64,000 nt of DNA from positions 65,731,850-65,795,849 of the forward strand of contig CM075770.1 in NCBI GenBank assembly GCA_037974665.1, read 5' to 3'. How positions within the stretch are numbered: position 1 is the stretch's first letter; every line of letters starts with the position of its first letter. This DNA comes from Ehretia macrophylla. Its lineage: Eukaryota; Streptophyta; Magnoliopsida; Boraginales; Ehretiaceae. Of the stretch, positions 24,362 to 36,965 are shown in pieces. The position numbers and the translations under genes are program-made. The notes below the pieces were generated by a model that made no database searches, was not told where the DNA came from, and was given only the letters and a program-made list of their open reading frames with translations.

Positions 24362-24920
24362 CCTTTTCAATTTTTTTTGCCCTAGTTATGGTTGCCAAGA
24401 TACTTTATCCACCACATTTCTATTACCGAATCCCACGGCACCTTGGGTAAGACAACTTCGCTTCACGTAGAGGCTGGGCCTGCAAACCGAGGGCGTAGGG
24501 CTTGTGACCAGGTCTCCTTCTCTCTGGTGCCCATAACTTTTGATCTGTAAGGAGTTACGCGGCGCACAACATACCGTTGGAAAGCTCTCCGAGAGCTCTA
24601 CGCGGGGGCAGCTAGCCTGCTTGGTTGTGCCTGTTTTCGGAGCCCAAAATCGAATGTTTTCATCAGTTTCGGGCCACTTTTCTTCTTTTGCTCTATTTTT
24701 CCAACCCAGATCGTACGTCGTGAGCCGTTAAAAGGATGACAACCTAACTCACGGGACATTAGAGTGCCCTACAACGCGTCGATATCTCGTCTTGTGCGGA
24801 TGCTACGTTGTTGAAGCAGATGGGTTGTCGTTAAGCCCATTGGGCCTTTTGAATGGGCCATCTCTCTGGGCTGGGACTGTGAACCATCAACACATAAAGG
24901 ATTTGTGCCCACAACGTGAC

Positions 24921-25039
24921 AGTTGCAATCATGCCAGCACTAATGCACCGGAACCCATTAGAACTCCGAAGTTAAGCGTGCTTGGGCGAGAGTAGTACTA
25001 GGATGGGTGACCCCTTGGGAAATCCTCGTGTTGTACCCC
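24921..25039 (+). rRNA. 5S rRNA gene 31
   Basis: Full length: G1A, G3T, G7A, A13G, T33A, C39T, C95T, G102A, C114T. The Tekay-like insertion begins 47 bp past its end. Confidence 0.94.
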
Positions 25040-25086
25040 ACCTTTTCAATTTTTTTGGCCCCGGTTGGGGTTGCCAAGATACTTTA

Positions 25087-27551
25087 TATGAGACCCCATA
25101 TTTTGCTTTATCTCGATTTGCGTGAATTGACCTGTTTATGTGCTATATAACTTAGAATGTGATAATTATGTGATTAATACTCCTAATACATGCTAAGTGT
25201 GCATTCATGAAATTTTCATCAAAAACAAAATCAGAAATTTTATTGTCGGATATGGTGAATAGTGTTTTTGAACACCTGTCCGCTAAAATTTTTACAGGGG
25301 TGCTTTAAACGTTTTAAAACCTAGTCCTCGAGTATTAATAGACTTGTTATTGATTAAAACGGATTTGGAATCGGTTTTGGAATTTTAAAGATTTTTATAC
25401 TTTTTTTGTAAGAAAACGAGTTTTAAGCCGATTCGGGTGAAACTATTTTAATATAACCTTCTTTGTCACCTAAAATATAATGTCTAGAATTAATTTAAGT
25501 GTTAATTTAATAGTTGAGCAAGAAATACTAAAGAAATGAATTAAAAGACTAGAAAAACAACTAAAGGACTAATAAACTAACTTTGACTTTGCATTTTTTT
25601 AATTGACCAAGCTTTTATATGCATAATATCATCAACACACAGTAAACATAACACAAAACACACTCATCAACACACACAAAGGGCCGAGAGGTCAAGGGAG
25701 AAAAAAAGAAAGAATTTTCAAGGTTTTCAAAGCAATTTTTCATAGAAAAACCTAATTTTTGTCCGTAGAACTTCTTGCCGAGTTGAATTTCACTTGTTGG
25801 GCACGTATATCTAGGCTTATATCGCATCAAAGGTAAGAGAAAAATTCTAGATCTCAAAACTCATTTTTTATGTTTTTGTTCATAACTGCATTTTGAACTG
25901 TTAGAATGTTAATTTGAAGTTATATTATTGATCAGTGCGTGCTAGAGATCGTTTATGTGTATTACTACGAAATTTGAGCCAGTGTAGCGAAATTATTTAT
26001 TTTCGGGTATTTAAAGTTGATAGATTGGCTTTTTGAGGATTATCTTGAGTTGTTGTAGTTGGAATCGATTGCTGTCAATTTCTAAAAGTTTGTTAATTAC
26101 GTGGTAACGCCGTTATAATACTGAATTTTTGATTGCGATGTTTGGGTGAAAATCCAAAAATTTCAGCCTAGGTGCATTGAGGTTTTAGGGCTGTTGGGCT
26201 TGATTTTGATGTGTCTTGATTGGTTTCCGAGAGGGCTAATGTAATTGATTGAATGGGTGAGGGTTTGAAAATGATTTGGAGTGATTTGAATTAGTAGGAT
26301 GTAAGATATAATTATTTGAAGTTTAGGTTGTCTTTCTTTAAATTGTTGAATTGAGCCTTTAGATGATTGGGTGGTGTTTGAGTGATTGAATTGTGAGTTG
26401 TTGATGGTTAGATTAGGGTTAGATTACGTGTTTAATGCATGTTAAGTTGGATGGCCTAGTTTGTCATCTAACTTAGTTAATTGTTGTTTAATTAAATATT
26501 GATGTTATATTGATGATTATATTGATGTTACATTGATGGAAATGGATGATTATTGATGATTATTGATTGATGATTGATGAACCGGGAGATAGACAGTACT
26601 GCTAGACTGTCATCTTGTGAATGATGTTTATTATTATTGTTGAGTCTTGGTATGTGTGTGCCACCTCTCGGGCAGCGTCGGGCTATCGGGTTGATAACGG
26701 CATGACTACCAGAGACTACTTCCATCTCGCATGACGGAGGTGTCATGGAGGGAGAGGCTAGTAAGGTACCTCGGGTGCGTGAGTAATGGGGAGTTATAAG
26801 AAGAATGGTTGAGATCGTGATGGCATATGGAGCTACACCAAAATGAGTATCCTTTATTGATTGGTCATTATAGTTATGTGTTTATATTGTATTGATCTTT
26901 ATTTGCGTGTTTACTGCTCAAAGGATCATATCCAATGAGTATAGTAAATACTGTTAGAGATCTATCGGATCCTCACTGAGCTTGTTTATATAAGCTCACT
27001 CTCTATTATTGTACGCATACAGGTATCCTTGAGCAAGATTACGGGTACGTGCCTCCAGAAGGTGATAATGTGCCGTATGTGGACGAGTCCTATGTGCCAA
27101 AGTCTTGTCCTTGATGCTTGAGATGTTGTATACTCTATTATCTTGTATATTAAACTAGTTGTCTTTTATTTTCCTTGGAATTTATGATGTATAAGTTGTA
27201 GTAAAGATAATGAACTAAATGATGCTAACTTAGTAGTCTTTCTTTTGTTATGATCTAGGTTGCTAAGTTGGTTTTTAATCTATTTTGATATGTATGTTAA
27301 AGTTAAGGTTATGTTGGAAAGGAGGCGTATAACTATGAATGGATTGTCTAAGGATGATTGTTGTATAATATGGTTATGTTGTATGTTGTTAATGGTATTG
27401 AGGAATTGATTGTTGTTTGGTTGAGGAGTTTGATTGTATGATGTTCTAAGAGGTTGGTTTAGAGCCTCGGTGTCTTTATTACTGTCGCTATACTACCAAA
27501 ATTTTGTTGCGTCTTGACTAATCGTAGGTGGGGTCGAGTTGGGACGTGACA
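25087..27551 (+). repeat. 5' LTR of Tekay-like element
   Basis: 2,465 bp, beginning TATGAGACCCC (its partner begins TGTGAGACCCC) and ending GGGACGTGACA. It contains an irregular ATTGATG-rich stretch at about 26500-26580, a CTCACTGAGC hairpin at 26977-26998, and the conserved block near 26664-26712. Confidence 0.93.
26977..26998 (+). other. Conserved LTR hairpin (Tekay-like 5' LTR)
   Basis: A 7-bp stem TGAGCTT/AAGCTCA with an 8-base loop, unchanged in the 3' LTR at 34389-34410. Confidence 0.7.
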
Positions 27552-27557
27552 TTTAAG

Positions 27558-27569
27558 TGGTATCAGAGC
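27558..27569 (+). other. Primer binding site, initiator Met-tRNA
   Basis: TGGTATCAGAGC, a perfect copy of the plant initiator-Met tRNA complement, lies 6 bases after the 5' LTR. Confidence 0.92.
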
Positions 27570-27674
27570 GCATGTTAGCTGTCAGCCGGGGTATTCTCGG
27601 AATGTGGGTAATGGTCTTAGCATGAAAATATGTATGAAGTGAAAGGAAAGTGAACTATGTGTTAATATGGTTAA

Positions 27675-27740
27675 GTGATTAAGTGATTATGTGATTATGT
27701 GATTATGTGATTAATTTGTTTATGTGATTGATACTTAAGT
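27675..27740 (+). repeat. Short tandem repeat of TGATTATG type
   Basis: TGATTA(T/A)G is repeated about six times in the leader between the primer site and gag. It looks like a microsatellite-type expansion inside the element. Confidence 0.7.
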
Positions 27741-27835
27741 GATTTATGTGTTTATGTGAATTGTTGTTTATTTGCTAATAACTGTATATAGCCTATTTAC
27801 GTGCTATAACCTGTGCTAACTCTTTGATTAGAAGA

Positions 27836-29140
27836 ATGACGGGTAGACCGAGGACCAGAGGTAGGCCTGAGATGATTGATGAGATTCCGAGAAATGTGGC
27901 ACCAGGCCAAGTTAGGGATGAAGATCGTATAGGTGCAACTTTTGATAGGATGAACGAGATCATGGCCAGTCATGCATAGTTACTGGCAGGGCAGGCTGCC
28001 CAAAATCAGGCATTGCAGAATCAGTTGTTGAATGCACAAGGTGGGTACCACTGTCGTGGTACACTGAAAGAGTTTTTAAGGTATTATCCACTGCGGTTTC
28101 AGGGGGAGCCGGATGACAGGAAGGCTGAGGCGTGGATTAGCAAGGTGGAGAAGATTTTTGACCCTCTTGATTATACCGATGAGCGGAAGGTCACTTTTGT
28201 CGTGTACATGCTAGATGATGAGGCAGAAGAATGGTGGCGCACGGTGAAAACTAGCTGGGAGACTCACGATATTCCGTATGTTTGGGATACCTTTCTGTTA
28301 GCTTTCCGGGCAAAATATGTCCCGGGGATCGCGAGGGAACGGAGAGAGGCAGAGTTTCTAGCCTTAGTGCAGGGAGATACTTCATGGCTCAGTATGAGGC
28401 CACTTTTACTAGGTTGTCCCGGTATGCACCAGAGTATGTGGCTAACGAGGAACGTAAGACTTGTAGATTCATGTTGGGGTTGAGGCCCGAGATTCAGGAT
28501 GCGATGGCCCTGAATCGGTATGATATACTTATGGAGGCCTTTGATGCAGCTTCTAGACTAGAGAAGAGAAATGGGGAACATATTGTATCTAGCCAGCCTA
28601 GCAAGAGGCCCTTCCAGCAGTAGGGTCAGCAGGGAGTGTATAGGCCTCCCGTACAGTAGGGTGTGTACAGGCCGCCAGTTCAGCAGGGTTCTTACAGACC
28701 GCAGGGTCAGCAGAGTTATTATTGACCTCAGTTTCAGCAGGGGTCCTATCAGGTTCAGTCCCAGTACAGGCCAGCCCAGACTTAGGGTCAATACAGGCCT
28801 AGTTTTGTTAGACCTCAGCAGCAGGCTGGGACAGTTGTTTCTTCAGCTTCTGGTTCTTCCAGGGGCAGTGTCAGTGCATCATCGCCGCAGTGTACTTACT
28901 GCAAGCGCCAGGGCCATGTAGAGGCCGACTGCAGAGTGAAGTCAGGGGCTTGTTTGGGTTGCGGTAGCAATCAACATAGCAATCAGCATAGGGTGAGGGA
29001 TTGCCCTAGATATCAGAGGACTGACGGTCGGGCAACGACTCAGGGTTATCAGGGTCGACTTGCGGGCAGTGCACCTCAGCAACAGCGGGTTCAGGCTCGG
29101 GCCTACGCAGTTGACTTGGAGGAGATGCCTGAGGAGACTG
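27836..29140 (+). pseudogene. gag region of Tekay-like element (broken)
   Basis: Fossil gag. A capsid-like retrotransposon gag domain lies at about 28050-28560; it includes a FQGEPDD stretch and an EEWWR stretch typical of plant Ty3/gypsy gag. A Gln-rich repetitive stretch follows at about 28610-28850. A CCHC zinc knuckle (CTYCKRQGHVEADC) lies near 28891-28932, with a second Cys-rich stretch just after. In an intact relative this would package the element RNA. The copy is not intact. Confidence 0.85.
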
Positions 29141-32100
29141 CAGTTGTGGAAGGTAACTTCCTTATACTTGATGGACTTGTTAAAGTGTTGATTGATTCTG
29201 GTCTATGCATTCTTTCATTACTCCTGCTTGTGTGCAACGTGTTAATGTGCAACCTGAAAGACTGCCTTATGTGGTTGAGATTAGTACATCTTTCACTGAT
29301 AAGTATATTACTGGCTTAGTATGTAAGGATTGTATAATTCATGTTAAGGGGTATGACTTTCCTTCAGACCTTATCTTATTTCCTATCCGGGGGTATGATG
29401 TTATCTTAGGTATGGATTGGCTTTCTAAGTATGATGCTCAGTTGAACTGTAGAATGAAGGTAGTACAGTTTCGTTTGCCAGATCAGCCAGTAGTTGAGGT
29501 AGTAGGGAACCGGGGTGCTAAGATGAGTTTTGTTATCTCAGCAACTAAAGCCGTTAAGTTGGTGAGTAAGGGGTGTTCGGGTTATTTAGCTTATTTGATC
29601 AACAAGCCATCTGATAAGCTACAGTTGGAGGAAGTTCCTATTATTCGGGAATATCCTAATGTATTTCCCGAGGAGTTGCCAGGGTTTCCGCCAGAGAGGG
29701 ATGTGGAGTTTGTGATTAATCTTGTTCCCGGTACTCAACCTATTTCTAAATCAGCGTACCGGATGGCACCAGCTGAGTTAAAGGAGCTGAAAACTCAGTT
29801 GCAGGAGTTAATAGAGAAGGGTTTCATTCAGCAGAGTTATTTACCTTGGGGAGCTCTTGTTTTATTTGTGAAGAAGAAGGATGGTCCCTTGAGGTTATGC
29901 ATTGACTATTGTGGTTTGAATCTGGTAACTGTCAAGAACAAGTATCCTTTGCCACTGATTGACGAGTTGTTTGATCAACTTCAGGAAGCCAAAGTCTACT
30001 CTAAGTTTGACTTGAGGCAGGGGTATTATTAGCTTCGGATTCACACGGAGGATGTTCCAAAGTCTGCCTTCAGGACCCGGTACGAGCATTATGAGTTTGT
30101 AGTTATGCCCTTTGGATTAACTAATGCACCGGCAGCATTTATGGACCTTATGCATCGGGTTTTTCAGCCGTACTTAGACCAGTTCGTGGTGATCTTTATT
30201 GATGATATCTTGGTTTATTCTAAGACTGAATTGGATCATGAGCAACATCTACGGCTTGTTTTACAGAAGCTGCAGGAGCATCAGTTGTGTGCAAAATTCA
30301 GCAAATGTGAATTTTGGCTGCAACGCATATCTTTTCTTGGTCATGTTATCACACAGAGCGGTATTTCTGTAGATCCCACTAAGATTGAATTGGTGATGTC
30401 TTGGAAACATCCGGAGAATGTTTCAGAGGTTCGTAGCTTTCTTGGCTTGGCAGGTTATTACCATAGGTTTGTCAAGGACTTTTCTAAGATTGCAGGGCCA
30501 CTTTCTAAGTTAACTCAGAAACATACTAGTTTTGTTGGGATGAGAAATGCGAGAGTGGATTTCAGGAGTTGAAAAAGAGGTTGACTACTGCTCTAGTACT
30601 TGCTCTACCAGAGGGGACCAACAATATGGTCATTTACAGTGATGCATCCAAGGAGGGCTTGGGATGTGTTCTTATGCATAATGGTCAGGTTATTGCCTAT
30701 GCTTCTAGAAAGTTGAAGCCTTATGAGGTGAACTATCCGACTCATGATCTTGAGTTGGCAGCTATTGTTTTCGCACTGAAAAAGTGGCGTCATTATTTGT
30801 GGGGCAGTAAGTTCGAGATTTTCACTGATCATAAGAGTCTTAAGTATTTATTCTCACAGAAGGAGTTGAATATGCTTCAACGGAGGTGGATGGAAATTCC
30901 CAGAGATTATAATTGTTCTATCAGCTATCTACCTGGGAAGGCAAATGTTGTAGCAGATGCTCTTAGTCGTAAGGCGAGTGTTGCTTGTTTGGATGTCAAG
31001 AAATGGGAGATTCTTGAGGAATTCAATTATTGGAGACCAGAGTTGACTCAGGTTGGGGTGATGTGTTCACATCTCCGTATTCAGCCTTTTTTATTGTCTC
31101 AGATCAGAGAAGCTCAGCAACTTGATGTTAAACTTCAGAAGATCAAGGATCAGATCACGGATGATCAGTCTGACTTCAAAGTACACGAGGATGGTATTCT
31201 TCGGTTTCGGAATAGGGTTTGTGTTCCCAATGAACCGGGCTTGATGCGAGGTATTTTGGAGGAGGCTCATAATTCTAAGTACACCATTCATCTTGGTGGA
31301 AACAAGATGTATCGGGACTTGAATCAACATTGCTGGTGGAATAATATGAAGAGGGAAGTTGCTCAATTCGTGTCTAGATGTTTGACTTGTCAGCGAGTGA
31401 AAGCCGAGCATCAATGACCTGCAGGTTTGCTTCAACCGTTGGCTATACCACAGTGGAAATGGGAGCATATTACGATGGACTTCATCACTAGTTTGACGAA
31501 GACAACTCACTTTATTTCGATGCAGATAGGAGATGAAGTTACAAAGTTGATGAATCTTTATTTGGATCAGATTGTTAGACTTCACGGGATTCCATCTAGT
31601 ATTGTCTCAGATCGAGATCCTCGATTTACTTCTCGTTTGTAGGAGACTTTGGGTACTCAGCTTAACTTCAGTACAACGTATCATCCACAGACCGACGGTC
31701 TATTTGAGAGGACTATTCAGATTCTGGAAGATATGCTTAGAGCTTGTGTTCTAGACTTCCGAAAAAACTTGGAGAAACATCTACCACTTGCCGAGTTTTC
31801 CTATAACAATAGTTATAAAGCTACTATTGGGATGGCACCTTTTGTAGCTCTTTACGGTCGTAAGTGCTGTTCACCTTTGTATTGGGATGAAGTAGGAGAG
31901 ATAAAGACTATTGATCTGACTATTATGCCAGAGCTTCTAGAGAAGATTGAGAATGTTCAATTGATCAGGCAGAGAATGCTTACGGCGCAGAGTAGATTCA
32001 AGAGTTATGCTGATAAGCATCGTCGGGATTTGGAGTTTGCAGTCGGAGATCAGGTTTTCTTGAGATTGTCTCATCGAAAGGGGTTTGTTCGTTATGGTAA

Positions 32101-32480
32101 AGGTGGTAAGCTGAGTCCGAGGTTTGTAGGGCCATTTGAGATTACTGGCAGAGTTGGAAACTTAGCATATCGGTTGGCTTTACCAGAGAATTTCTCTAAT
32201 GCCCACGATGTATTTCACGTGTCTAATTTGCAGAAATATAATCCGGATCATTCTCATATTCTTGAGCCAGAGCCATTACAGCTTCGTGAGAATCTGATTT
32301 ATGACCAGCGACCGATTCGTATTCTTGATCAGATGGAACGAGAGTTGAGGTCGAAGAAGATTCCGATGGTCAAGGTGTTGTGGAAGCATCATGGTATCGA
32401 GGAAGCTACTTGGGAGAGGCGAGATCAGATGCAGCAGCAGTATCCAGATCTTTTCTGTTCATCAAGTAAGAATTTTGGGG
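29141..32480 (+). pseudogene. pol region of Tekay-like element: PR-RT-RH-INT-chromodomain (broken)
   Basis: Domain positions are approximate. Aspartic protease, about 29150-29470. Reverse transcriptase, about 29690-30500, with the FIDDILVYS catalytic motif and YPLPLID. RNase H, about 30580-30970, with YSDAS, FTDHKSL and ADALSR. Integrase zinc-binding segment, about 31230-31410. Integrase core, about 31430-31900, with the SDRDPRF and TYHPQTDG motifs. Chromodomain, about 32210-32450, with FHVSNLQKY and EATWE. The C-terminal chromodomain makes it a chromovirus. It is broken in several places and is not expected to give a functional polyprotein. Confidence 0.9.
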
Positions 32481-32493
32481 ACGAAATTTCTTT

Positions 32494-32509
32494 AAGGGGG
32501 GGGGGAGAA
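32494..32509 (+). other. Polypurine tract
   Basis: A run of A and G with ten consecutive G lies directly before the 3' LTR start (TGTGAGACC). This is the plus-strand primer position expected in LTR elements. Confidence 0.9.
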
Positions 32510-34388
32510 TGTGAGACCCCATCTTTTGCTTTATCTTGATTTACGTGAATTGACCTGTTTATGTGCTATATGACTTAGAATGTGATAATTATGTGATTAA
32601 TACTCCTAATACATGCTAAGTGTGCATGCCTGAAATTTTCATAAAAAACGGAATAAAAAATTTTATCACCAGTTTTAGTGAATAGTATTTTAAACACCTG
32701 TCCGCTAAAATTTTTATAGGGGTGTTTTAAAGGTTATTAATAGACCTGTGTTTGATTAAAATGGATTTGGAATCGGTTTTGGAATTTTAAAGGTGTTTAC
32801 ACTTTCTTTTGCAAGAAATCGAGTTTTAAGCCGATTCGTGTGAAACTATTTTAATGTAACCTTCCTTGTCACCTAAAATATAATGTCTAGAATTAATTTA
32901 AGTGTTAATTTAATAGTTATGCAAGAAATACTCAAGAAATGAATTAAAGACTAGAAAAACAACTAAAGGACTAATAAACTAACTTTCACATTGCATTTTT
33001 TTAATTGACCAAGCCTTTATATGCATAATATCATCAACACACACTAAACACAACACAAAACACACTCATCAACACACATAAAGGGCCGAGAGTTTCAAGG
33101 GAAAAAAGAGAAAGAATTTTCAAGGTTTTCAAAGCAATTTTTCATAGAAAAACCTAGTTTTTGTCCATAGAACTTCATGCCGAGTTGGATTCTGCTTGTT
33201 GGGCACACATTGCATGCATATCTAGGCTTATATCGCATCAAATGTGAGAGAAAAATTCTAGATCTCAAAATTCATTTTTTTATGTTTTTGCTCATAACTG
33301 CATTTTGAACTGTTAGAATGTTAATTTGAAGTTATATTATTGATCAGTGCATGTTAGGGATCGTTTAGGTGTATTACTATGAGATTTGAGCCATTGTAGC
33401 GAAATTATTTATTTTCGGGTATTTAAAGTTGATAGATTGGCTATTTGAGGATTATCTTGAGTTGTTGTGGTTGGAATCGATTGTCGTCAATTTTTAAAAG
33501 TTTGTTAATTACGTGGTAACGCCGTTATAATGCCGAATTTTCAATTGCGATGTTAGGGTGAAAATTCGGAAATTTCAGCGTAGGTGCCTTGAGGTTTTAG
33601 GGTTGTTTGGCTTGATTTTGATGTGTCTTGGTAGCTTTCCGAGAGGGCTAATGTAGTTGATTGAATGGGTGAGTGTTTGAAACTAATTTGGAGTTGTTTG
33701 GATTAGTAGAATGTAAGATATGATTATTTGAAGTTTAGGTTGTCTTTCTTTAAATTGTTGAATTGAGCCTTTAGATGATTGGGTGGTGTTTGAGTGATTG
33801 AATTGTGAGTTGTTGATGGTTAGGTTAGGGTTAGATTACGTGTTTAATGCATGTTAATTGGATGGCCTACTTTGTCATCTAACTTAGTTAATTGTTGTTT
33901 AATTAAATATTGATGTTATATTGATGTTATATTGATGATTATATTGATGTTACATTGATGGAAATGGATGATTATTGATTGATGATTGATGAACCGGGAG
34001 ATAGGCAGTTCTGCTAGACTGTCTTCCTGTGAATGATGTTTATTATTATTGTTGAGTTTTCGTATGTGTGTGCCACCTCTCGGGCAGCGTTGGGCTATCA
34101 GGTTGATAACGGCATGACTACCAGAGACTACCTCCAGCTCGCATGATGGAGGTGTCATGGAGGGAGAGGCTAGTGAGGTACCTCGGGTGCGTGAGTAATG
34201 GGGAGTAATAAGAAGAATGGTTGAGATCGTGATGGCGTATGGAGCTACACCAAATTGAGAATCCTTTATTGATTGGTCATTATAGTTATGTGTTTATATT
34301 GTATTGATGTTTATTTGTGTGTTTACTGCTCAAAAGATCATATCTAATGAGTATAGTAAATACTGTTAGAGATCTATCGGATCCTCAC

Positions 34389-34410
34389 TGAGCTTGTTTA
34401 TATAAGCTCA
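34389..34410 (+). other. Conserved LTR hairpin (Tekay-like 3' LTR)
   Basis: Same stem and loop as the 5' LTR copy at 26977-26998, although the LTRs have diverged around it. Confidence 0.7.
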
Positions 34411-36426
34411 CTCTATATTATTGCATGCATACAGGTGTCCTTGAGCAAGATTACGGGTACGTGCCTCCAGAAGGGGATAATGTGTCGTATGTGGATGAGT
34501 CCTATGTGCCAGAGTCTTGTCCTTGATGCTTGAGATGTTGTATACTCTATTATCTTGTATATTAAACTAGTTGTGATACCCCGAACCTGGCATGTATTCA
34601 ATAGCATTTTAAGTTCATTTAAATTGCATTTTATTGACCTTTCACCTTCTTTGACCAAACTAGTTGACTTTTCATCTACATTGACCAACTAGGACAATGT
34701 GAAAATTTTTGAAATGTTTAATAAAGGGCAAACTTGGGATTAGAGATAAAAAATGCAATGTTAAGTTAGTCAAATTTTGGGTCAACTTTGAAATTAAATC
34801 TGAACCAATTGGGGAAGAGTTAGGTAGCAAATTATATATGGTTGGAAAGCTCTATGAGTCTAGTTTATGAGGGTTCAACCCGTTCGTGAATTGGAGTTTT
34901 CTAGAAGAAGTTATGGCCGTTTTCGTGAGGTCGCGCATAGCTGTTTTGGTTTAGCGGGTTGACCGAATTTTGACCTTTGACTTCTTGACATTTTTTTTTT
35001 AAATAACCAGAATGTGCACGAAAAAAACAAAGAGGAAAAGGCTTGAAACCAGGAGGGAAAGAAGGAGAGAAAAAAAAAAGAAAATCTCAACTTCAAATCT
35101 TCGATTTTTCGCGTGGGCTTGTGCGGGGTAGTTTCCGAGGCACTCTACGAGGTTTTCCTAGCGTCTAGGAGCGTCTAAGGTGAGGGAAGCATGCTATTTG
35201 CGCATTTATACGTTGTATATGTTAACTTTGTCAATTTTTAGATTTATCCGTAGATCGTTATTTAAAGCGATTTGATGCTTCTAGAATGTTCCTTAGCATT
35301 TGTAGAACATGTATTTATAGCTTTGTAACATTTTCTGCGGTTAAATGTTGTGATTGCAAATTAAATTGTGAAATGAATAGTGTTTTATGAATAGTAAAAC
35401 CTTGAAACGTTGAAATTGCGCTGTTATGCTTTCCGTTGATGTAGAAACGTGCTAGGTATGCTAGAATACTAAAATGTGTGGTTTGTTTGGGTTGCGTAGT
35501 GAAAAAAATGAGAATTAAGCCTTTGGGAAAGTTGGGGTCGTTTTGGTCGACTTTTGCATTTTCTCGTTTTGCGTGTTGGCATTGCTTCGGGAGGCCATGG
35601 AAGCACTTTTGGTGCGATTATGGCGTTGGTTAGGTGTTTGGTTGATATAGTTGTAGTTCAAATGAGAAAGGGAGAAATCGGGGCTTTGCGCGAGTTCTAG
35701 GGTAAAGTAAGGTTTCGGGGTCTTTAGACGTGCCTTATGGTGACCTAGGAGGGTTGGCGAAGTCGGTTTCCAGAACTCTTGGCTCGTTTGGAAATGGTAG
35801 CATTTTGATAGTTGGGGCCGATTTGTGTTTTTGTGTGTTTTCTTGTCTTTATGCTTATAGAATGTTTAGAATTACTTGGAATACTTGGTTGAGTTGTTTT
35901 GGATTGAATTACTTATCAAATTGCTCCTATTGCATGCGAGAGTAACCTACTTTGTTATTCTTTCACGTGTGGCTTTATCGCTTGTTTATCGCCTTGTATC
36001 GAGTCTTGCATTGCATAGTGTCTCGCGCGTGAGTGATGGGCCTCTCTGGGTAGCCTTGGGTTGCCAGTGTTGGTTGCTCTAGCTCCGCTGCTATTCCCTT
36101 TCTCGCTTGGGTTGCCTCCCAGGGAGATTTGGGTCGTAGGATTGATGGATACTTCCGGGGTATTCCAAACTGGTGTTATAAGGTGGTTTGGGCCGGCGCG
36201 TCATCGTTAAAGTCATCGGAATCGTGATCGGTACATTACTCGCTCGAGTGAACCATAGCCTTCAAAGTATGGTATAGCTTTGATTGGTTGTGTTAATGCT
36301 TTCTTTAGTTGTTTAATTGTATTGTTGTTTATATTGAATGCCTTTTATTGATTGTATTGTTTAACTGTACCTATTTGCATTGCACGATCTTCTTTCTCTC
36401 CAATTCGATATCTGTCTCGCCCTCAC

Positions 36427-36451
36427 TGAGTATACATGTTGTGTATACTCA
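36427..36451 (+). other. Conserved LTR hairpin (family A, nested copy)
   Basis: TGAGTATACA and its exact complement TGTATACTCA are separated by the loop TGTTG. A hairpin with the same flanks (CTCAC before, CTC after) but a different stem sequence occurs in the other two LTR families. Confidence 0.75.
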
Positions 36452-36952
36452 CTCCTCACCACCACATTTCAGGAAATGCCCTGTTAGCTGGAAAGTTCGT
36501 GATTTCGTGAAAGTCCGTGCTTGAAGAGTTGTCTTGAGTGCCTATGTAACTTGAGTTGTCAAAGTTGTCAAGTTGTATGCTTTTATGTTGTATGTAATTA
36601 TTGTTAAAAGAAATGTAATATAAATCTAGCTATGTAGTTGGAATGGTTTGATAAGTTAGATTATGTATATAGTTAATGTAGCTTAACTTCAATGCATGGC
36701 TGTAATGTCCAAAGGAAAAGAATTAGAATGGCATGATAGTTTATTTTATGCAGTAGCTTTGTATGGTTTAATTGCCTAAATTGAATGTACTTGTCAAAAT
36801 GAAAAGATAGGTTAGTTTTTAAATTGGAAATGTATGTATACTTGCTGAGTTTAAATTGTTGAGAACCGAGGCTCGGATGGCCTTGAGGAAGTTTTGTATG
36901 GTTGGACACGGTGGTGGTCCATTTATATGCTATTACAGGTTTTGCATTTCGC

Positions 36953-36965
36953 CTATAAATAGGGG
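36953..36965 (+). promoter_or_regulatory. TATA-like box in family A LTR
   Basis: CTATAAATAGGGG lies about 105 bp before the LTR end. The reverse-strand copies have CTAGAAACAGGGG at the same place, which is a poor TATA. If this is the LTR promoter, the transcript start would lie just downstream. Confidence 0.55.

Larger units (their letters stand above)
20060..25086 (+). repeat. 5S rDNA tandem array, block 2 (7 genes and one gene-less unit)
   Basis: The array resumes in mid-spacer at CCTGCTC. The first unit boundary has lost its gene (near 20348). From 20851 the genes follow at 678-680 bp. The block ends at 25086 where the Tekay-like LTR was inserted; the unit continues after 37462. Confidence 0.95.

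Noticed and set aside
27558-27569. Possible tRNA gene because of the tRNA-like match
   Set aside because: Only 12 bases match the 3' end of initiator-Met tRNA, directly after an LTR. It is a primer binding site.
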